Under the pieces are notes generated by a model. That model had not been told where the DNA came from. It saw only the letters and a program-made list of their open reading frames with translations, and searched no databases. From the NCBI GenBank assembly GCA_933207985.1, contig OW240912.1:201537134-201601133 (forward strand): a stretch of 64,000 bases of DNA, read 5' to 3'. This DNA is from Pelobates cultripes (lineage: Eukaryota > Chordata > Amphibia > Anura > Pelobatidae). Positions within the stretch are counted from its first letter, which is position 1. Each line of letters begins with the position of its first letter. A program made the position numbers and the translations under genes. Below, one piece after another: positions 20,101 to 31,375 of the stretch.

Positions 20101-20480
20101 TTACTTGCACTTGGTGTGTTTCTGCAGTTTGACACACGAGGAAGTATCCAAAAAAAGGCTCCATGTGTTTTGACCTTGCGGTTGGTCTCTGTTCGGGAGA
20201 TAAACTTCATAGAAATACTTGCCATCCAAAGTTAAATCTGTATTCGTATTAATTCCCTTGTTCGGGACATTTATTTTACCGAACGAGGGGCTAGTTGGCC
20301 CCTCTGTTCGGGAGTTACGGAGCTCTGGAGGTCTCAGCTGTGTTCGGGTAATTGAGTGTCCGATTTGAGTTCCAGACACTCGACGATCAAACACCCCTGA
20401 GATTTTCTTGCATAAGATGGCCACCGCCACGCGGTTCGTATGGCGAACGGCGACCACCCAGATATATACAAAGTAACGAT
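20101..20480. repeat. LTR-derived repeat, partial, shared with 47359-48413
   Basis: The segment with 'ggaggtctcagctgtgttcgg', 'agtgtccgatttgagttccagacactcgacg' and 'aagatggccaccgccacgcggttcg' matches 48030-48160 of the solo LTR, so this is a diverged, truncated member. A weaker match is at 59215-59460. Confidence 0.7.
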
Positions 20481-20750
20481 TGCATGGTCAATTCGTTTTG
20501 AAAAAGTAAAAATATTTTTATTGAAACTTGAAATAAACGCAGGTTTGAGGACAGAGGCCTACATCTGAAAGAGGAAAGTTGACACTTACTGTAAGTAAAT
20601 GTCCAGTTAAACCCCAAAATGACCTTTGCCACCCAGGTTTCACTGTTACTTTTATATAGCGCCATAATTTGCACGTCAGAGATATCAGTTTTGAATTCTG
20701 AAACTCTCCCACATTTACAAAACACTTCCCTGAGTATTAATAATTACTAT

Positions 20751-21098
20751 CCAGGGTTAACTCCACCTCTAGTGGCTGTTTATCAGACAGCCATTAGAGG
20801 ACTTCCTGGTTTTAAACGGACCTTTGTTCTGTTATTTGACACTGGACATCCTCACGCTATGAATGAGGACCTCCAGCGTCAGATATTTTTTCCCATAGGA
20901 AAGCATTATTTAATGCGAGCGCGGCCAGCCTGACCCAGCACCGAGGGACATCAACACTGGATTCAGGTAAGTGACTGAAGGGATTTTAACCCCTTCAGCC
21001 CTGCTGGAGGGGGGGGCGTGAGGGAAGGGGGCACTGTAGGACTCTTTAGTGCCAGGAAAACGGCTTTGTTTTCCTGGCACTATAGAAACCCTTTAAGT
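20751..21098. repeat. MITE-like repeat, same family as 33059-33576
   Basis: Shares in opposite orientation 'gtggctgtttatcagacagcc', 'gaggacctccagcgtcaga', 'cccataggaaagcatta' and the hairpin 'ccaggaaaac...gttttcctggcactatag'. Non-coding. Confidence 0.7.
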
Positions 21099-21109
21099 GT
21101 TCCTACAAG

Positions 21110-21230
21110 TGCAAACAACACATCTGAATTATGTATTATTAAAAGGATTCCATAGTGTAAGGAATACAAAGTTGTATTCCTTACACTGTGGTGCCCTCTG
21201 CCCCTCCCTCCCCTCACCTCCCTTTCCCCA
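21110..21230. repeat. Short hairpin repeat
   Basis: 'catagtgtaaggaatacaa' pairs with 'gtattccttacactgtgg' across four bases (about 21150-21192). Probably a MITE fragment. Confidence 0.55.
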
Positions 21231-21939
21231 CCCACTCCCAGCACTGTGATGTAATAATTGTTCCTTCTAGCAGTCCAGGTGTGATATTGGACAAGGGGAG
21301 AATCTCAATATATGGCATTTAAATTTATTTCAATGTGTAAAATTAGTTTCCAAGCTGGGCCAATCGCACTAGACAAGGGTAGCAATGGAGGCTGGGTAGT
21401 ATAATAGTGTGGACTGGACAATAGAATGGACAGCAGTGGAGCAATGGACAGCCGGTAAGTAAGATTATAATAGCTCCCAATGCAATCAAATATATAATGC
21501 ATCTCTATGGTAAATTTTATACTTAATGCCTTGGTAGTTATCTGTTAAAGTGAACTGGTCATGATTGATTCTTTATGCCTAAACATCTTATTAAAGTTAA
21601 ACTGTTTCTTAAAGAAGGGCAGTCACCTTTCTGGAAATTATTACAGTGAAAATAAATTTGAAAATCAACTATAACTTGTGTCATCTTATTTATTTTCCAA
21701 GTAATACCTGATTTTCCCTTAATTATATATTAAAGATTTAACAAATGACATCACAATCCAATTGAGTGCAGGTAAAGCCTGGGCGTACATTGCAAATAAG
21801 GGAGAGGAATAAAACCATTGTTTCATATCTCCCCTTCTCTGTATGCTTTTTCTATGCTGACTACCAACTGCCAGGCTCTGAGTTTATAACACTGATTGAC
21901 AGGTAGTTAAGATGGAGACACCGTGATGCAGAATAAAGT

Positions 21940-22310
21940 GGTGTGGATTTCTACATTTAATGCTATTTTGCACACCTCATTAAACAACCACTAAGGTCAC
22001 CCAGGCCACTTTATCTTAATGAAGTGGTCATAGTGCAGTGATCCTGTACTTTTAACATTGCAATTTTCAGGACTCTGTAATGTTTACATTGCAGGGTTAA
22101 ATCCTCCTCTTGTGGCTGTCATTCTGACCTCATTACTGGCATTTATAAAGCGTCAACATATTCCACAGTGCTGACATCCTCTAAATGCGCTTTCTTTGCA
22201 CTGACCGAATAAAACGTGGTCACGTGACACGGTAGCCCTCATAGGAAAACATTGATTAAATTAGATCAATACAGGTTAATATTCTGAATTCTACAGTGTT
22301 CCTTTAATAC
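21940..22310. repeat. MITE-like repeat fragment
   Basis: Contains 'ttatcttaatgaagtggtc', 'attgcaattttcaggactctgtaatg', 'cctcataggaaaacattg' and 'acagtgttccttta', the same family as 20751 and 33059, more diverged. A short gcgtcaacatattccacagtgc repeat sits within it (about 22135-22180). Confidence 0.6.
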
Positions 22311-22547
22311 TTATTTGTAAAAATAAGTGAACACAATTTTAAAAATCCTGGGCCATGATTGTTCCATTTTGAGACTGGATAAAGTAAACATTGAATGTGT
22401 ATTAAGACTCTTATGTCAACCCTTTTGTAATTTATTTTTGAATAGTGGTGTTCCCAATTACCTAGTATTGTGTTGTGATTTACTTAATTTTGCAAACTGA
22501 TTGCTACAGTCATAGCTCATTTTGCCCTGGTGTTGGTAGGGCATAAT

Positions 22548-22713
22548 TAGGGCCGCCATCAGGAGGTGACAACCATGATGGTTGTCACAGGCCCAGTGGC
22601 CCTGGGGGGCCCAGCTTTGGAGGTGGTCCATGTGGGCGGGCTCAGAGGCAGGCCCCCAGGTTGCCCAGACCCTGAGCTGAGTTAGGGGCCCCAAAATTTC
22701 TGATGGGGGCCTG
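22548..22713. mobile_element. Short hAT-type deletion derivative (166 bp)
   Basis: Left end tagggccgccatcagg, right end ctgatgggggcctg. Flanks are ggcataat (22540-22547) and agcataat (22714-22721), an 8-bp duplication with one mismatch. The last 60 bp ('cccagaccctgagctgagttaggggccccaaaatttctg') match the right end of the 25451-27131 element, so this is a short member of that family lacking the microsatellite. Confidence 0.85.
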
Positions 22714-22721
22714 AGCATAAT

Positions 22722-23160
22722 ATATAGAATTTAACTGGTACAGTTAACCTGAAATGTTTTGCCTATTTCTGCACAGGAAATTGTTCTAAAATATTATTAT
22801 AAAAATAGACTAAAATTAAGAATATAGATAGGATATGGGGCCATGACAATATGGACCATGGTGTACTCCTGCCATGTTAAAGCATCAATGTATTCATCTC
22901 ATCACACATTTTATATATGCAAAAACAGGTATAGAATGTAGGTACTGACTGAGGACTTTTCCTTGGGCAGGTGGCAAATCTCGCACACATCGAAATTTTC
23001 CATCCAGTCATCTTCGTACTCAGAGCTGCAACCACACCCCATGATACCTGCAAACAGCGAAACACATCATTAAGGCAATGGAACCAAGAAAATGTTCTGG
23101 ATGAACTGACATTAAAATAAATCCTTGAAGAACCAATGATGGTCTATGCTCTCATAACAT
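22722..23160. other. No recognisable feature
   Basis: AT-rich sequence without recognisable genes or repeats. Confidence 0.5.
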
Positions 23161-23280
23161 GTGCCCATTAGTGATGTCCCGAACGGTTCGCGAATAGTTC
23201 CTGGCTAACATAGCGTGTTCGCGTTCGCCGCCGACGGCGAACATATGCGATGTTCGGTCCGCCCCCTTTTTTTTTTTTTT

Positions 23281-24047
23281 TCAAATCTTCATTTTTCAGC
23301 CCCAAAAAAGGCCAAATAAAAAACCATCATAACCGTCGAATTGAAAATAAAATAAAAATCCCGAACGCAAAAAAAAAAAAACAGACGAAAAAGAAAAAAC
23401 CCGAGCGCAAAAAAATAATCCATCTTCATCCATGGAGGGCTCCGCGCAGACTGAGCTCTGCAGGGCGGGGGAAGGCTTATAAAGCCTTGCCACGCCCTGC
23501 AATTAGGCTAAGAACACTCTGATTGGTGGGTTTAAGCCAATCACAGTGTTCTGTGTCATTTTACACAGCGTGGGAAAATTGAACTTTTTCAAGCCATCCA
23601 ATCACAGTGCTCTGTGTCATTTTACACAGCATGGGAAAGTTCAATTTTCTCACGCTGTGTAAAATGACACAGAGCACTGTGATTGGATGGCTTTCAAGCC
23701 ATCCAATCACAGTGCTCTGTGTCATTTTACACAGCGTGGGAAAGTTCTTTTGAATTTTCCCATGCTGTGTAAAATGACAAAGAGCACTCTGATTGGCTTA
23801 AACCCACCAATCAGAGTGTTCTTAGCCTAATTGCAGGGCGTGGCAAGGCTTTATAAGCCTTCCCCTCACCCTGCAGAGCTCAGTCTGCGCGGAGCCTCCA
23901 TGGGTGAAGATGGATTATTTTCTTGCGCTCGGGTTTTTCTTTTTCGTCGGGTTTTTTTTTTCGCTCGGGATTTTTATTTATTTTCAATTCGACGGTTATG
24001 ATGGTTTTTTATTTGGCCTTTTTTGGGGCTGAAAAATGAAGATTTGA
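23281..24047. repeat. 0.77-kb imperfect palindrome
   Basis: The outer pair begins tcaaatcttcatttttcagcccc (23281) and ends with its complement at 24047. The arms stay recognisable through 'aaaccatcataaccgtcgaattg', 'catccatggagg', 'gcagggcg', 'ggcttataaagcc' and 'ccaatcaca'. Near the centre, smaller inverted units based on 'ccaatcacagtgctctgtgtcattttacacagcg' are repeated. A transcript would fold into a long hairpin. Confidence 0.92.
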
Positions 24048-24215
24048 GAAAAAAGAAGACGTCGAATTGTAAGTTTACTTTTATTTTACAGGTTAGTTAT
24101 TTTATTCCCCCCTCACTATTTTTTAGGGTGAGGGCGGTAGGTAGGGACTTTTTATTTGGGGGGGGTGGGTGACTAGGGGCTTGGGGACCCCTAGTCACCT
24201 TGGGGGGGGGAATTT

Positions 24216-25010
24216 ACTTAGGGCCCCCACCTGCAGCCCAGGGGTGGGGGCCGGGGGGGAGGACAGTAGGTCCCCCCCCTCATTATCTTTGTGGCCCCCA
24301 CCCGCCGCCCAGGGGTGGGGGCTGGGGGGGGAGGACAGTAGGCCCCCCCTCATTATCTTTGTGGCCCCCACCCGCCACCCAGGGGTGGGGGCTGGGGGGG
24401 GGAGGACAGTAGGTCCCCCCCCGTTATCTTTATGGCCCCCACCCGCCATCCAGGGGTGGGGGCCGGAGGGGGGGTGGACAGTAGGTCCCCCCCTAATTAT
24501 CAATATGGCCCCCACCCGCCGTGCAGGGGTGGGGGACGGGGGGCAGTAGGTCCCCCCCTCATTATCAATATGGCCCCCACCCGCCGCGCAGGGGTGGGGA
24601 ACGGGGGGGGCAGTAGGTCCCCCCCTCATTATCAATATGGCCCCCACCCGCCGCTCAGGGGTGGGGCGGGGGGACAATAGGTCCCCCCCTTATTTTTCAT
24701 TTTAGGGCCCCCACCCACCGCTCAGGGGTGGGGGCCGGGGGGGGACGATAGGTCCCCCCCTTATTGTTATTAGGGCCCCCACCCACCGCTCAGGGGTGGG
24801 GGCCGGGGGGGACAATAGGTCTCCACTTATTGTTATTAGGGCCACGGGGGGGACAATAGGTCCCCCCCTTATTGTTATTAGGGCCCCCACCCACCGCTCA
24901 GGGGTAGGGGCCAGGGGGGGGGACAGTAGGTCCCCCCCTCATTATCTTTATGGCCCCCACCCGCCGCCCAGGGGTGGGGGCCGGGAGGGGGAGGAGAGTA
25001 GGTCTCCCCC
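24216..25010. repeat. G/C-rich minisatellite, about 65-85-bp units
   Basis: Around ten units of 'ggcccccacccgccgcccaggggtggggg' followed by a G run, 'acagtaggtccccccc' and 'attatcttta/tattgttatta'. Each unit is itself partly palindromic and has several G-runs of four or more. The reading frames over it on both strands (up to 160 codons) are Gly/Pro repeats from composition. Confidence 0.92.
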
Positions 25011-25450
25011 CCCTTCAACCAGTAAGAGTCCCTGTGGTTTTTAAAATTCGCCTGCCCATTGAAGTCTATGGCGGTTCGCCGGGTTCGTCGAGTTCGCGAA
25101 CATTTGCGGAAGTTCGCGTTTGCCGTTCGCGATCCGAAAAATTTACGTTCGCGACATCACTAGTGCCCATTAAGCAGCAGTGGAAATATTAGAAATCTAT
25201 TTAATCAATATAACCTAGACATGTAAATTTTTTGGTAAGCTGATGAGAGTTTGGGGTTTAATACATTATTAAATAGAGCAATAAATAGCATTCCATAAAA
25301 ACCACGAATATAATAAAAGCTTAAATGAAACACACCCTATATACCATGCTTTCCAATAGTATCACTACATGTTAACCTAGACCAATTGGTAACCTTGTAC
25401 TTTTATTATAAAAATTGTGATGTTTTCTTGGAATGTCACACTACTGTTTT

Positions 25451-27131
25451 CAGGGCCGCCATCAGGGGGTGACAACCGCCCGGGCCCCATGTGTAGCGGC
25501 GGAACTGCCGCCAGTGCACTTGCAGCGGGGCCCACTCGCTGATGGAGCCCATCGGGTGGCCCATGCACTTAGGGCCACCCGATGGGCCCTGTATCTTCAG
25601 GGCCCGGTCAGCGCTGTGGCCGTGTAATAGCGCGACCGGGCCCCTTTAAAAAAAAAAAAAAACAGCCACAGCAAGTACTGCTGGGAGGAAGTGGTCACTT
25701 CCTCCCGGCTCACTCTGCGCTGGAGGAGCGCGTGCGCGGCAGTGAGGGAGAGCCAGCCGACTCCCAGTCCCATCAGCCCCAGCCACCCTCCTGCAAAGAC
25801 AAGGTAAGAGACAGGAGGGTGGCTGGAAAATGAGCTTTGTGTGTGTGTGTCTGTATTTCTATGTATGTCTGTATGTCTGTATGTCTCTATGTATGTCTAT
25901 GTATGCATGTCTGTCTGTATGCATGCATGTATGTCGGTGTATGTATGTATGTCTGTGAATGCATGTCTGTCTGTATGTCTGTCTGTCTGTCTGTCTGTAT
26001 GTCTGTCTGTCTGTCTGTATGTATGTCTGTCTGTATGTACGTATGTCTATATGTACGCATGACTGTCTGTATGTATGCATGCATGTACGTCTATGTATGT
26101 ATGTCTGTATGCATGTCTGTCTATATGTATGTTTGTATGTATGCATGCATGTCTATGTATGTATGTCTGTATGCATGTTTGTCTATATATGTATGTCTGT
26201 ATGTCAGTATGAATGTATGTCTGCATATCATATGGTGTGTATGGATGTCTGTGAATGCATGTGTATGTGTGTATGGATGTCTGTGAAGGCATGTATGTCT
26301 GTGTATGTATGTCTGTCTGTATATATGTCTGTGTATGTATGTCTATCTGTATGTCTGAATGCATGCATGTACGTCTGTCTGTATGTATTTATGTCTGTCT
26401 GTATGCATGCATCTATGTCTGTATGTATGTCTGTATGAATGTCTGTCTGCATGCATTTATGTGTATGTATGTATGTCTATGTATGCCTATGTATGTCTGT
26501 ATGTCTGTATGCATATATGTATGTCTGTATGCATATATGTATGTCTGTATGTCATTATATATGTATATATGTATGTCTGTATGTCAGTATGAATGTATGT
26601 CTGCATATCATTATGAACGTATGTCTGTGTGTATGTGTGTATGTATGGATGTCTGTGAATGCATGTATGTCTGTCAGTATGTCTGTATATATGCATTTAT
26701 GTCAGTGTGAATGTTTGTAAGTCTGTATGCTATTATGTATGTGTTTATGGATGTCAGGGTCTGTATGTATGTGTGTATGTATGTATGTATGTCAGTGTGT
26801 ATGCATGTATGTATGTATGTGTCTTTATGTCCTCATGCATGTGTGTCTGTATGTATGTTAGTATGGGTCTGTCTGTCACTATGTAGGCCTGTGTGTCTGT
26901 ATATGTGTGTATGTCTCAGTATGTGTGTGTCAGTATGTATGCCTGTATGTGTGTATGTCTGTTTCAGTATGTGTTTCTGTTAGTATGTATCTGTGTTCTT
27001 TTGTGTCTGTGTGTGTATTCCTGTGGGCGGTATTTGGAGGCGGACCCTGTGGGTGGTATTTGGAGGCGGGCCCCAGGGGGCCCAGACCCTGAGTGAAGTT
27101 AGGGGCCCCAAAATTTCTGGTGGCAGCCCTG
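25451..27131. mobile_element. hAT-type non-autonomous element with a large tetranucleotide array
   Basis: Left end cagggccgccatcag, right end ctggtggcagccctg (13 of 15 inverted matches), with exact 8-bp actgtttt at 25443-25450 and 27132-27139. The GC-rich left block (25451-25830) ends with 'gacaaggtaagagacaggaggg', a splice-donor-like site, followed by the array and a GC-rich right end. The left block shares phrases with the 1303 element. Confidence 0.9.
25836..27020 (+). repeat. ATGT/CTGT tetranucleotide array (about 1.2 kb)
   Basis: Nearly continuous tgta/tgtc tetranucleotides with drifting phase. Period four with few stops gives Met/Cys/Val frames on one strand and His/Thr/Gln frames on the other. 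None is a gene. Confidence 0.95.
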
Positions 27132-27224
27132 ACTGTTTTCTACTTTGTGTCATATTCATGCTTGTTGATGCTGTTGTGGAAAGGCAAACTTGTACTGTTA
27201 ATTGCGCACAAAAAAAAAAAAGAA

Positions 27225-27561
27225 ACACACCATTCTACAATTTTCAAACATCCAGGCCATCAGTTAGACAAGTCCTGTTTTATCCTCTTGATTGGACTCC
27301 AGTTGGCTGACATCTCACTCCAATTAGCTCTTGGATATGTCATTAGTCTAGGGGTTCACATACTTTTTCCACCTGCACTGTGAATGTTTACATGGTATGT
27401 TCAATAAAAACATGGCAACATTTCATTCTTTGTGTGTTATTAGTTTAAGCAGACTGTGATTGTCTGTTGTGACTTAGATGATGATCAGATCACATTTTAT
27501 GACCAATTTGTGCAGAAATCCATATCATTCCAAAGGGCTCACATACTTTTTCTTGCAACTG
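27225..27561. mobile_element. Tc1-like transposon end, truncated
   Basis: 'agggctcacatactttttcttgcaactgt' at the right, 'ggggttcacatactttttccacc' at 27351, and the intervening 'tcattctttgtgtgttattagtttaagcagactgtgattgtctgttg' are the outer part of a widespread Tc1-type element read from inside to outside. No transposase is left. Confidence 0.75.
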
Positions 27562-27749
27562 TATTCAAATATCACTAAGTTCAGGCTGGGCATATGCTGG
27601 ACTTTACCACCTCAATACTGTGCATGTAGAGAATAAAAAAAAAATATCGAAAATGATCTACACATTGTGTTAGCAAATCCAAGCAAATTCCTAAATTATG
27701 ATGTCACCTGTGGCTTGATATGAAAATTTACTGGTATTTATGTGAAACA

Positions 27750-28335
27750 TTAAAATAAGATTGTGAATACCGCCTTTTGCGTGATAGATCTTACGGAAAA
27801 AAACAGTTGATCTTACTTGATCTAACGAATAGCTACCAAAATCAATAAAAAAAAAATGTAATTTCACTTGAGGGGGGGCTGACCCGTAGTCACGCCCACA
27901 AAGTTAAGTAGTGAATACCGCCTCTTGTGTGATAGATCTAACGAAAAAAAACAGTTGATCAAACCTTATCTAACAAATATCTACCAAAATCAGTAACGTT
28001 TTGTCCAAATTTCACTTAAGGGGGGGGGGGCTAATTATATATGCAATATCTCAGTAATTAGACTAGATCTAACAAAAATTTTGCCTTATCAAACCTGATC
28101 TAACATAGAGCTATCATAATCAACAACATTTTCTACAAATTTTTGTTGAGGGGGGGCTGGCTACGGGTTAGCCCCCCCTGACAATGATTGTTAATATCGC
28201 ATATTTTAGAGTAGATCTAACGAAAAAAATTGTTGATCAAACCTGATCTAACAAAGATCTAACAAATGGAATAATCTTTTGTTAAAATTCTCAATATGGG
28301 GGGGCTAACCTGGGGGTGGTCTGACCCAGCAAGTT
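27750..28335. repeat. Four-copy diverged tandem array, about 125-155-bp units
   Basis: Units begin near 27761, 27908, 28034 and 28180. Shared core: 'gatctaacgaaaaaaa', 'ttgatcaaacctgatctaacaaa', 'ctaccaaaatca' and a 'gagggggggct' block. Units differ by substitutions and small indels. No known family was recognised and there is no coding frame. Confidence 0.85.
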
Positions 28336-28845
28336 ATTTATTTTAGGTCCTGTATATGGCAACAAATAAGTATGCCAAATCATTTTAGCCTAAGGTATGC
28401 AGGAAAAAGACTTTGAGGACGACACGTTGCAAGTGGTCATTAAGGGGTTAAAAGTGATACAATTTTTGTTTTAAGGCTCTATAAATATTAAATGTATACC
28501 ATAAAACATCTACCTAAAATTCAATAAAAACAACCTCAGTCAATGGAAATCACGTCATGGTACATACTGAGAATTCTTGAGCAAAGGCAGATTGTGTGCA
28601 CCAACAAAACAATCAGAGAACCAGAACTACACCTATAGCAGTTTGGATAATCATGCATCGTAACCAATTTGACAACAGAAGACATGAACTTTTCTTATTT
28701 CTTTTCTTCAATGTACTTGATAAAACACTGGATTAAAAAATAGATTAACTCTCCGGGGGAGATCTTACCCTAGGGTTCTACTGTTTTTTACACTTTCCCC
28801 CCTTAGCAGTCACATCAGTAATACAACCAGCTCAGGAATACACCC
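28336..28845. other. No recognisable feature
   Basis: AT-rich unassigned sequence, possibly the upstream part of the following retroelement tail. Confidence 0.4.
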
Positions 28846-29472
28846 AGTTGCAGTGGAAATTGTGCTTTAATCTTTATTTCCCCTTCTCATTTTAACTCTG
28901 ATAAGTACAAATGCCAGTCTAGCTAATTTAGCAAATCACACACTGCTCAGAACTAGCTACTACCATGTCTAGCAATTACATTTGTAGGTTGTTTTTTTTT
29001 AATTTTTTTTTTACTTTCGTGGAATTGTGCTTTAAATCTTTATTGCCTTGTTATTTTAATTCCACTATGTACATATGCCGGTCAAGCTAATCTAGCATCA
29101 CCTATTGCTCATGTCCAGCTATTGCCATGCCTAGCAACTACGTTAGTGTGTAAATATGCTATATCCCAATACTACGCCCTTGAGTACCCAGTGGCCCCCA
29201 AACTTTTGAGTTACTCACAGCTTAGCATGTCACATAACTATCTCCTCGTTGACAAAATTAATGTCAGCCTACACTACTTTCGATCATGCTTAATGTCTGA
29301 CCATTCTCTGACATAACCTGTATTAACCTGTTAGTTACATAAAAATTTGCAATTCTCTTATATGCCACAGAATAATGCAATGTGAAATGCCTTTACTTGT
29401 TACCGTGGCAAAATATGCATGTCTGTCAAACTTATGCACACTAAAAATAAAGAATAATAAAAAAAAAAAAAT
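28846..29472 (+). mobile_element. Retroposon 3' tail with an internal dimer and poly(A)
   Basis: Two diverged copies of 'tggaa(a)ttgtgctttaa(a)tctttatt...' at about 28853-28990 and 29020-29140, then a tail ending 'aaaaataaagaataataaaaaaaaaaaa' with an AATAAA signal. This looks like the 3' end of a LINE or a LINE-dependent SINE. No coding part remains. Family uncertain. Confidence 0.6.
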
Positions 29473-29866
29473 AGATTAAGATACAATATATCTACTTTTC
29501 CATTTTTCGGATCTGCTTCTAGCTCTTGGTCCTCTGCTTTGTCGATGCTCTGTAAGGGTAGGAGCATGGCTGGGCCCAGGGGTGAATAATTTTTTACTTT
29601 TCTGTTTCGGTGAGCTGTAGTTTTTTCGCTGCACAAATTTTATGCATTTAAATTGTCGCAATTTACCAAAACATACAGATTATTGTTGTTATACTCCTGT
29701 TATTTTCCTTTTTTGTTGTAACATCTGCTAGTATTCATGCAAAATCTTTAAATAAAGATTGGGGAAAAAATATAGGCAAAAACATGGTGACATTTATAAT
29801 GACAACGAAACCTTGTAATGCCAGTTTTTATTGGGATGTGTTCAAATACTGTGATATTGGCTACTA

Positions 29867-29906
<40 letters not shown>

Positions 29907-30895
29907 TTTTAAAGATCCTACGTAAATGACATGCTTACCGAGAATAGCAGAGGGTGCCTTTTAAAGATTTTTCCCCCCTTATCTGTAAAAATCTAAATAT
30001 GTCACAGTGTAGGAAGATGTTCTTATTCTGTAAGAATGTAAATATTTCATAGGAAAGGAAGTTCATCCTATGCCAAGCAAATTCATATATTAGTCACCGT
30101 AAGCATTCATTATATTTTCCATTATTAAGCACATTTTATTTACGGTAAAGAGGTTCTTCTGCATAAAAAGATTTACTATATACTTAACAATACAAAAAAA
30201 ATAGACAAACAAACTAACTAACAAACACGTTTTATTTACTTCCATCGTCTTTCAAGGGATGTCACGGTATTCAAGAGTAAAATGTAAAAACAAATAATTT
30301 ATTATATATATGTATGCATGTATATATATGTGTGTGTGTATATTTGTGTGTGTTTAAATTTTTTTAAAGTGACATTGACAATATCTAATAACATGTAATA
30401 ACAAAATAAAAAGTAAAAAAATGGGGGGCGGGGGAGAGAAAAGATAATGCAGCAATGAGATGGTTTCTACCAGGCTTTGCTACCAGAATTAAGCTGCACA
30501 TGTGTAATTCTGCCAGGGTTTTAATATTTTGTAGAAAGAAGGGAGGAAATTTTATTCCGTAAAAACAGTATATTTTTACCCCATAAACTTGTACGGGTAT
30601 TGAATGAAGACGATCAGATTCACTGTTACAGAAAATATTCTTGTTTTCAACCCTGTTCCAATCATATAATGTTTGTTCCATCCTCTGGAACTGAGAAAAT
30701 AATGTATTAAAATTGGGATTGGGAAGGGAGGAGGAGGGGGGATAAATGAACTCAAACTATATTAAATAAATTATGAATATATAATAACTGCAGAATATAG
30801 CTAAAATGTCCCTCAACAAGATGTATTAACTCCTTCAATATCATGCTGTTTGTGAAAATACACAACCAGAATTCACATGGAAAGTAAATCATAGT
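29473..30895. other. AT-rich sequence, microsatellites, no gene seen
   Basis: (TA)n at about 29872-29896 and TATG/GTGTA near 30300-30350. Frames on the minus strand at 29400-29660 and 30385-30681 have no recognisable domain and contain low-complexity runs, so I do not call them. Confidence 0.5.
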
Positions 30896-31009
30896 TTAAA
30901 TGTATTATATTGTTTCAGTATATAAAGATAGAACATTATTTAATGTAAATAAACATTTTGAAAAACTTTTAAAAATCATTTACCAAATAATGAAGTTACA
31001 GCTAAGACA

Positions 31010-31173
31010 AAATATATGCACTTATATGGCCCATGTATTTTCCTACAGAGCACCACAATTATGGAATAACCTCAGGGACACAGTTAAATCTTCATTCAAT
31101 CTAAAATCTTTTAAGAGATATAGAATGCACCTGTCATGGTTGAATATATTTATTACCTGTTATGTATTAAATT

Positions 31174-31214
<41 letters not shown>

Positions 31215-31375
31215 ATGTGTATATATATATATAGTTTATATAGTTTATATATTGTATTTTTTGTAATATTGTATCCTATTGTAACAATGCAATGGTTTGT
31301 GGACCCAGGACATACTTGTAAATGAGAGAAATATCAATGTATCCATCCTGGTAAAATATTTTATAAATAAATTAA
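31010..31375 (+). mobile_element. LINE (L2/CR1-type) 3' end, 5'-truncated
   Basis: The frame reads FSYRAPQLWNNLRDTVKSSFNLKSFKR, the conserved C-terminal tail after the reverse transcriptase of L2/CR1-like LINEs. The 3' UTR follows: 'ggacccaggacatacttgtaaatgagag' and 'tcctggtaaaatattttataaataaat'. An AT/GT microsatellite (about 31172-31240) interrupts it. RT and endonuclease are missing, the usual dead-on-arrival truncation. Confidence 0.78.

Larger units (their letters stand above)
23169..25162. mobile_element. hAT-like non-autonomous element: palindrome plus G-rich array
   Basis: Termini tagtgatgtc (23169) and gacatcacta (25162) are inverted copies, flanked by exact 8-bp gtgcccat at 23161-23168 and 25163-25170. 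Subterminal regions are dense in CGAA/TTCG words ('gttcgcgaa', 'gcgaacat'). The interior is a 0.77-kb palindrome followed by a 0.8-kb G-rich minisatellite. No transposase is visible. 8-bp duplications suggest the hAT superfamily, but the termini are not CAGGG-type. Confidence 0.85.

Noticed and set aside
20101..20457. 118-codon minus-strand frame
   Set aside because: Lies in an LTR-derived repeat shared with the solo LTR. No protein similarity seen.
24216..25010. CRISPR-like spaced repeats
   Set aside because: Units are contiguous and diverged, without unique spacers. This is a vertebrate minisatellite.
24169..25044. Gly/Pro-rich frames up to 160 codons
   Set aside because: They follow the unit of the G-rich minisatellite in all frames. 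No start context or non-repeat domain.
23169..25162. TTCG-rich ends as a CpG-island promoter of a host gene
   Set aside because: They are terminal inverted repeats with target duplications, and no gene follows.
25836..26983. Several 70-160-codon frames on both strands
   Set aside because: They are translations of ATGT/CTGT tetranucleotides (Met/Cys/Val or His/Thr/Gln repeats). Period four with few stops creates them automatically.
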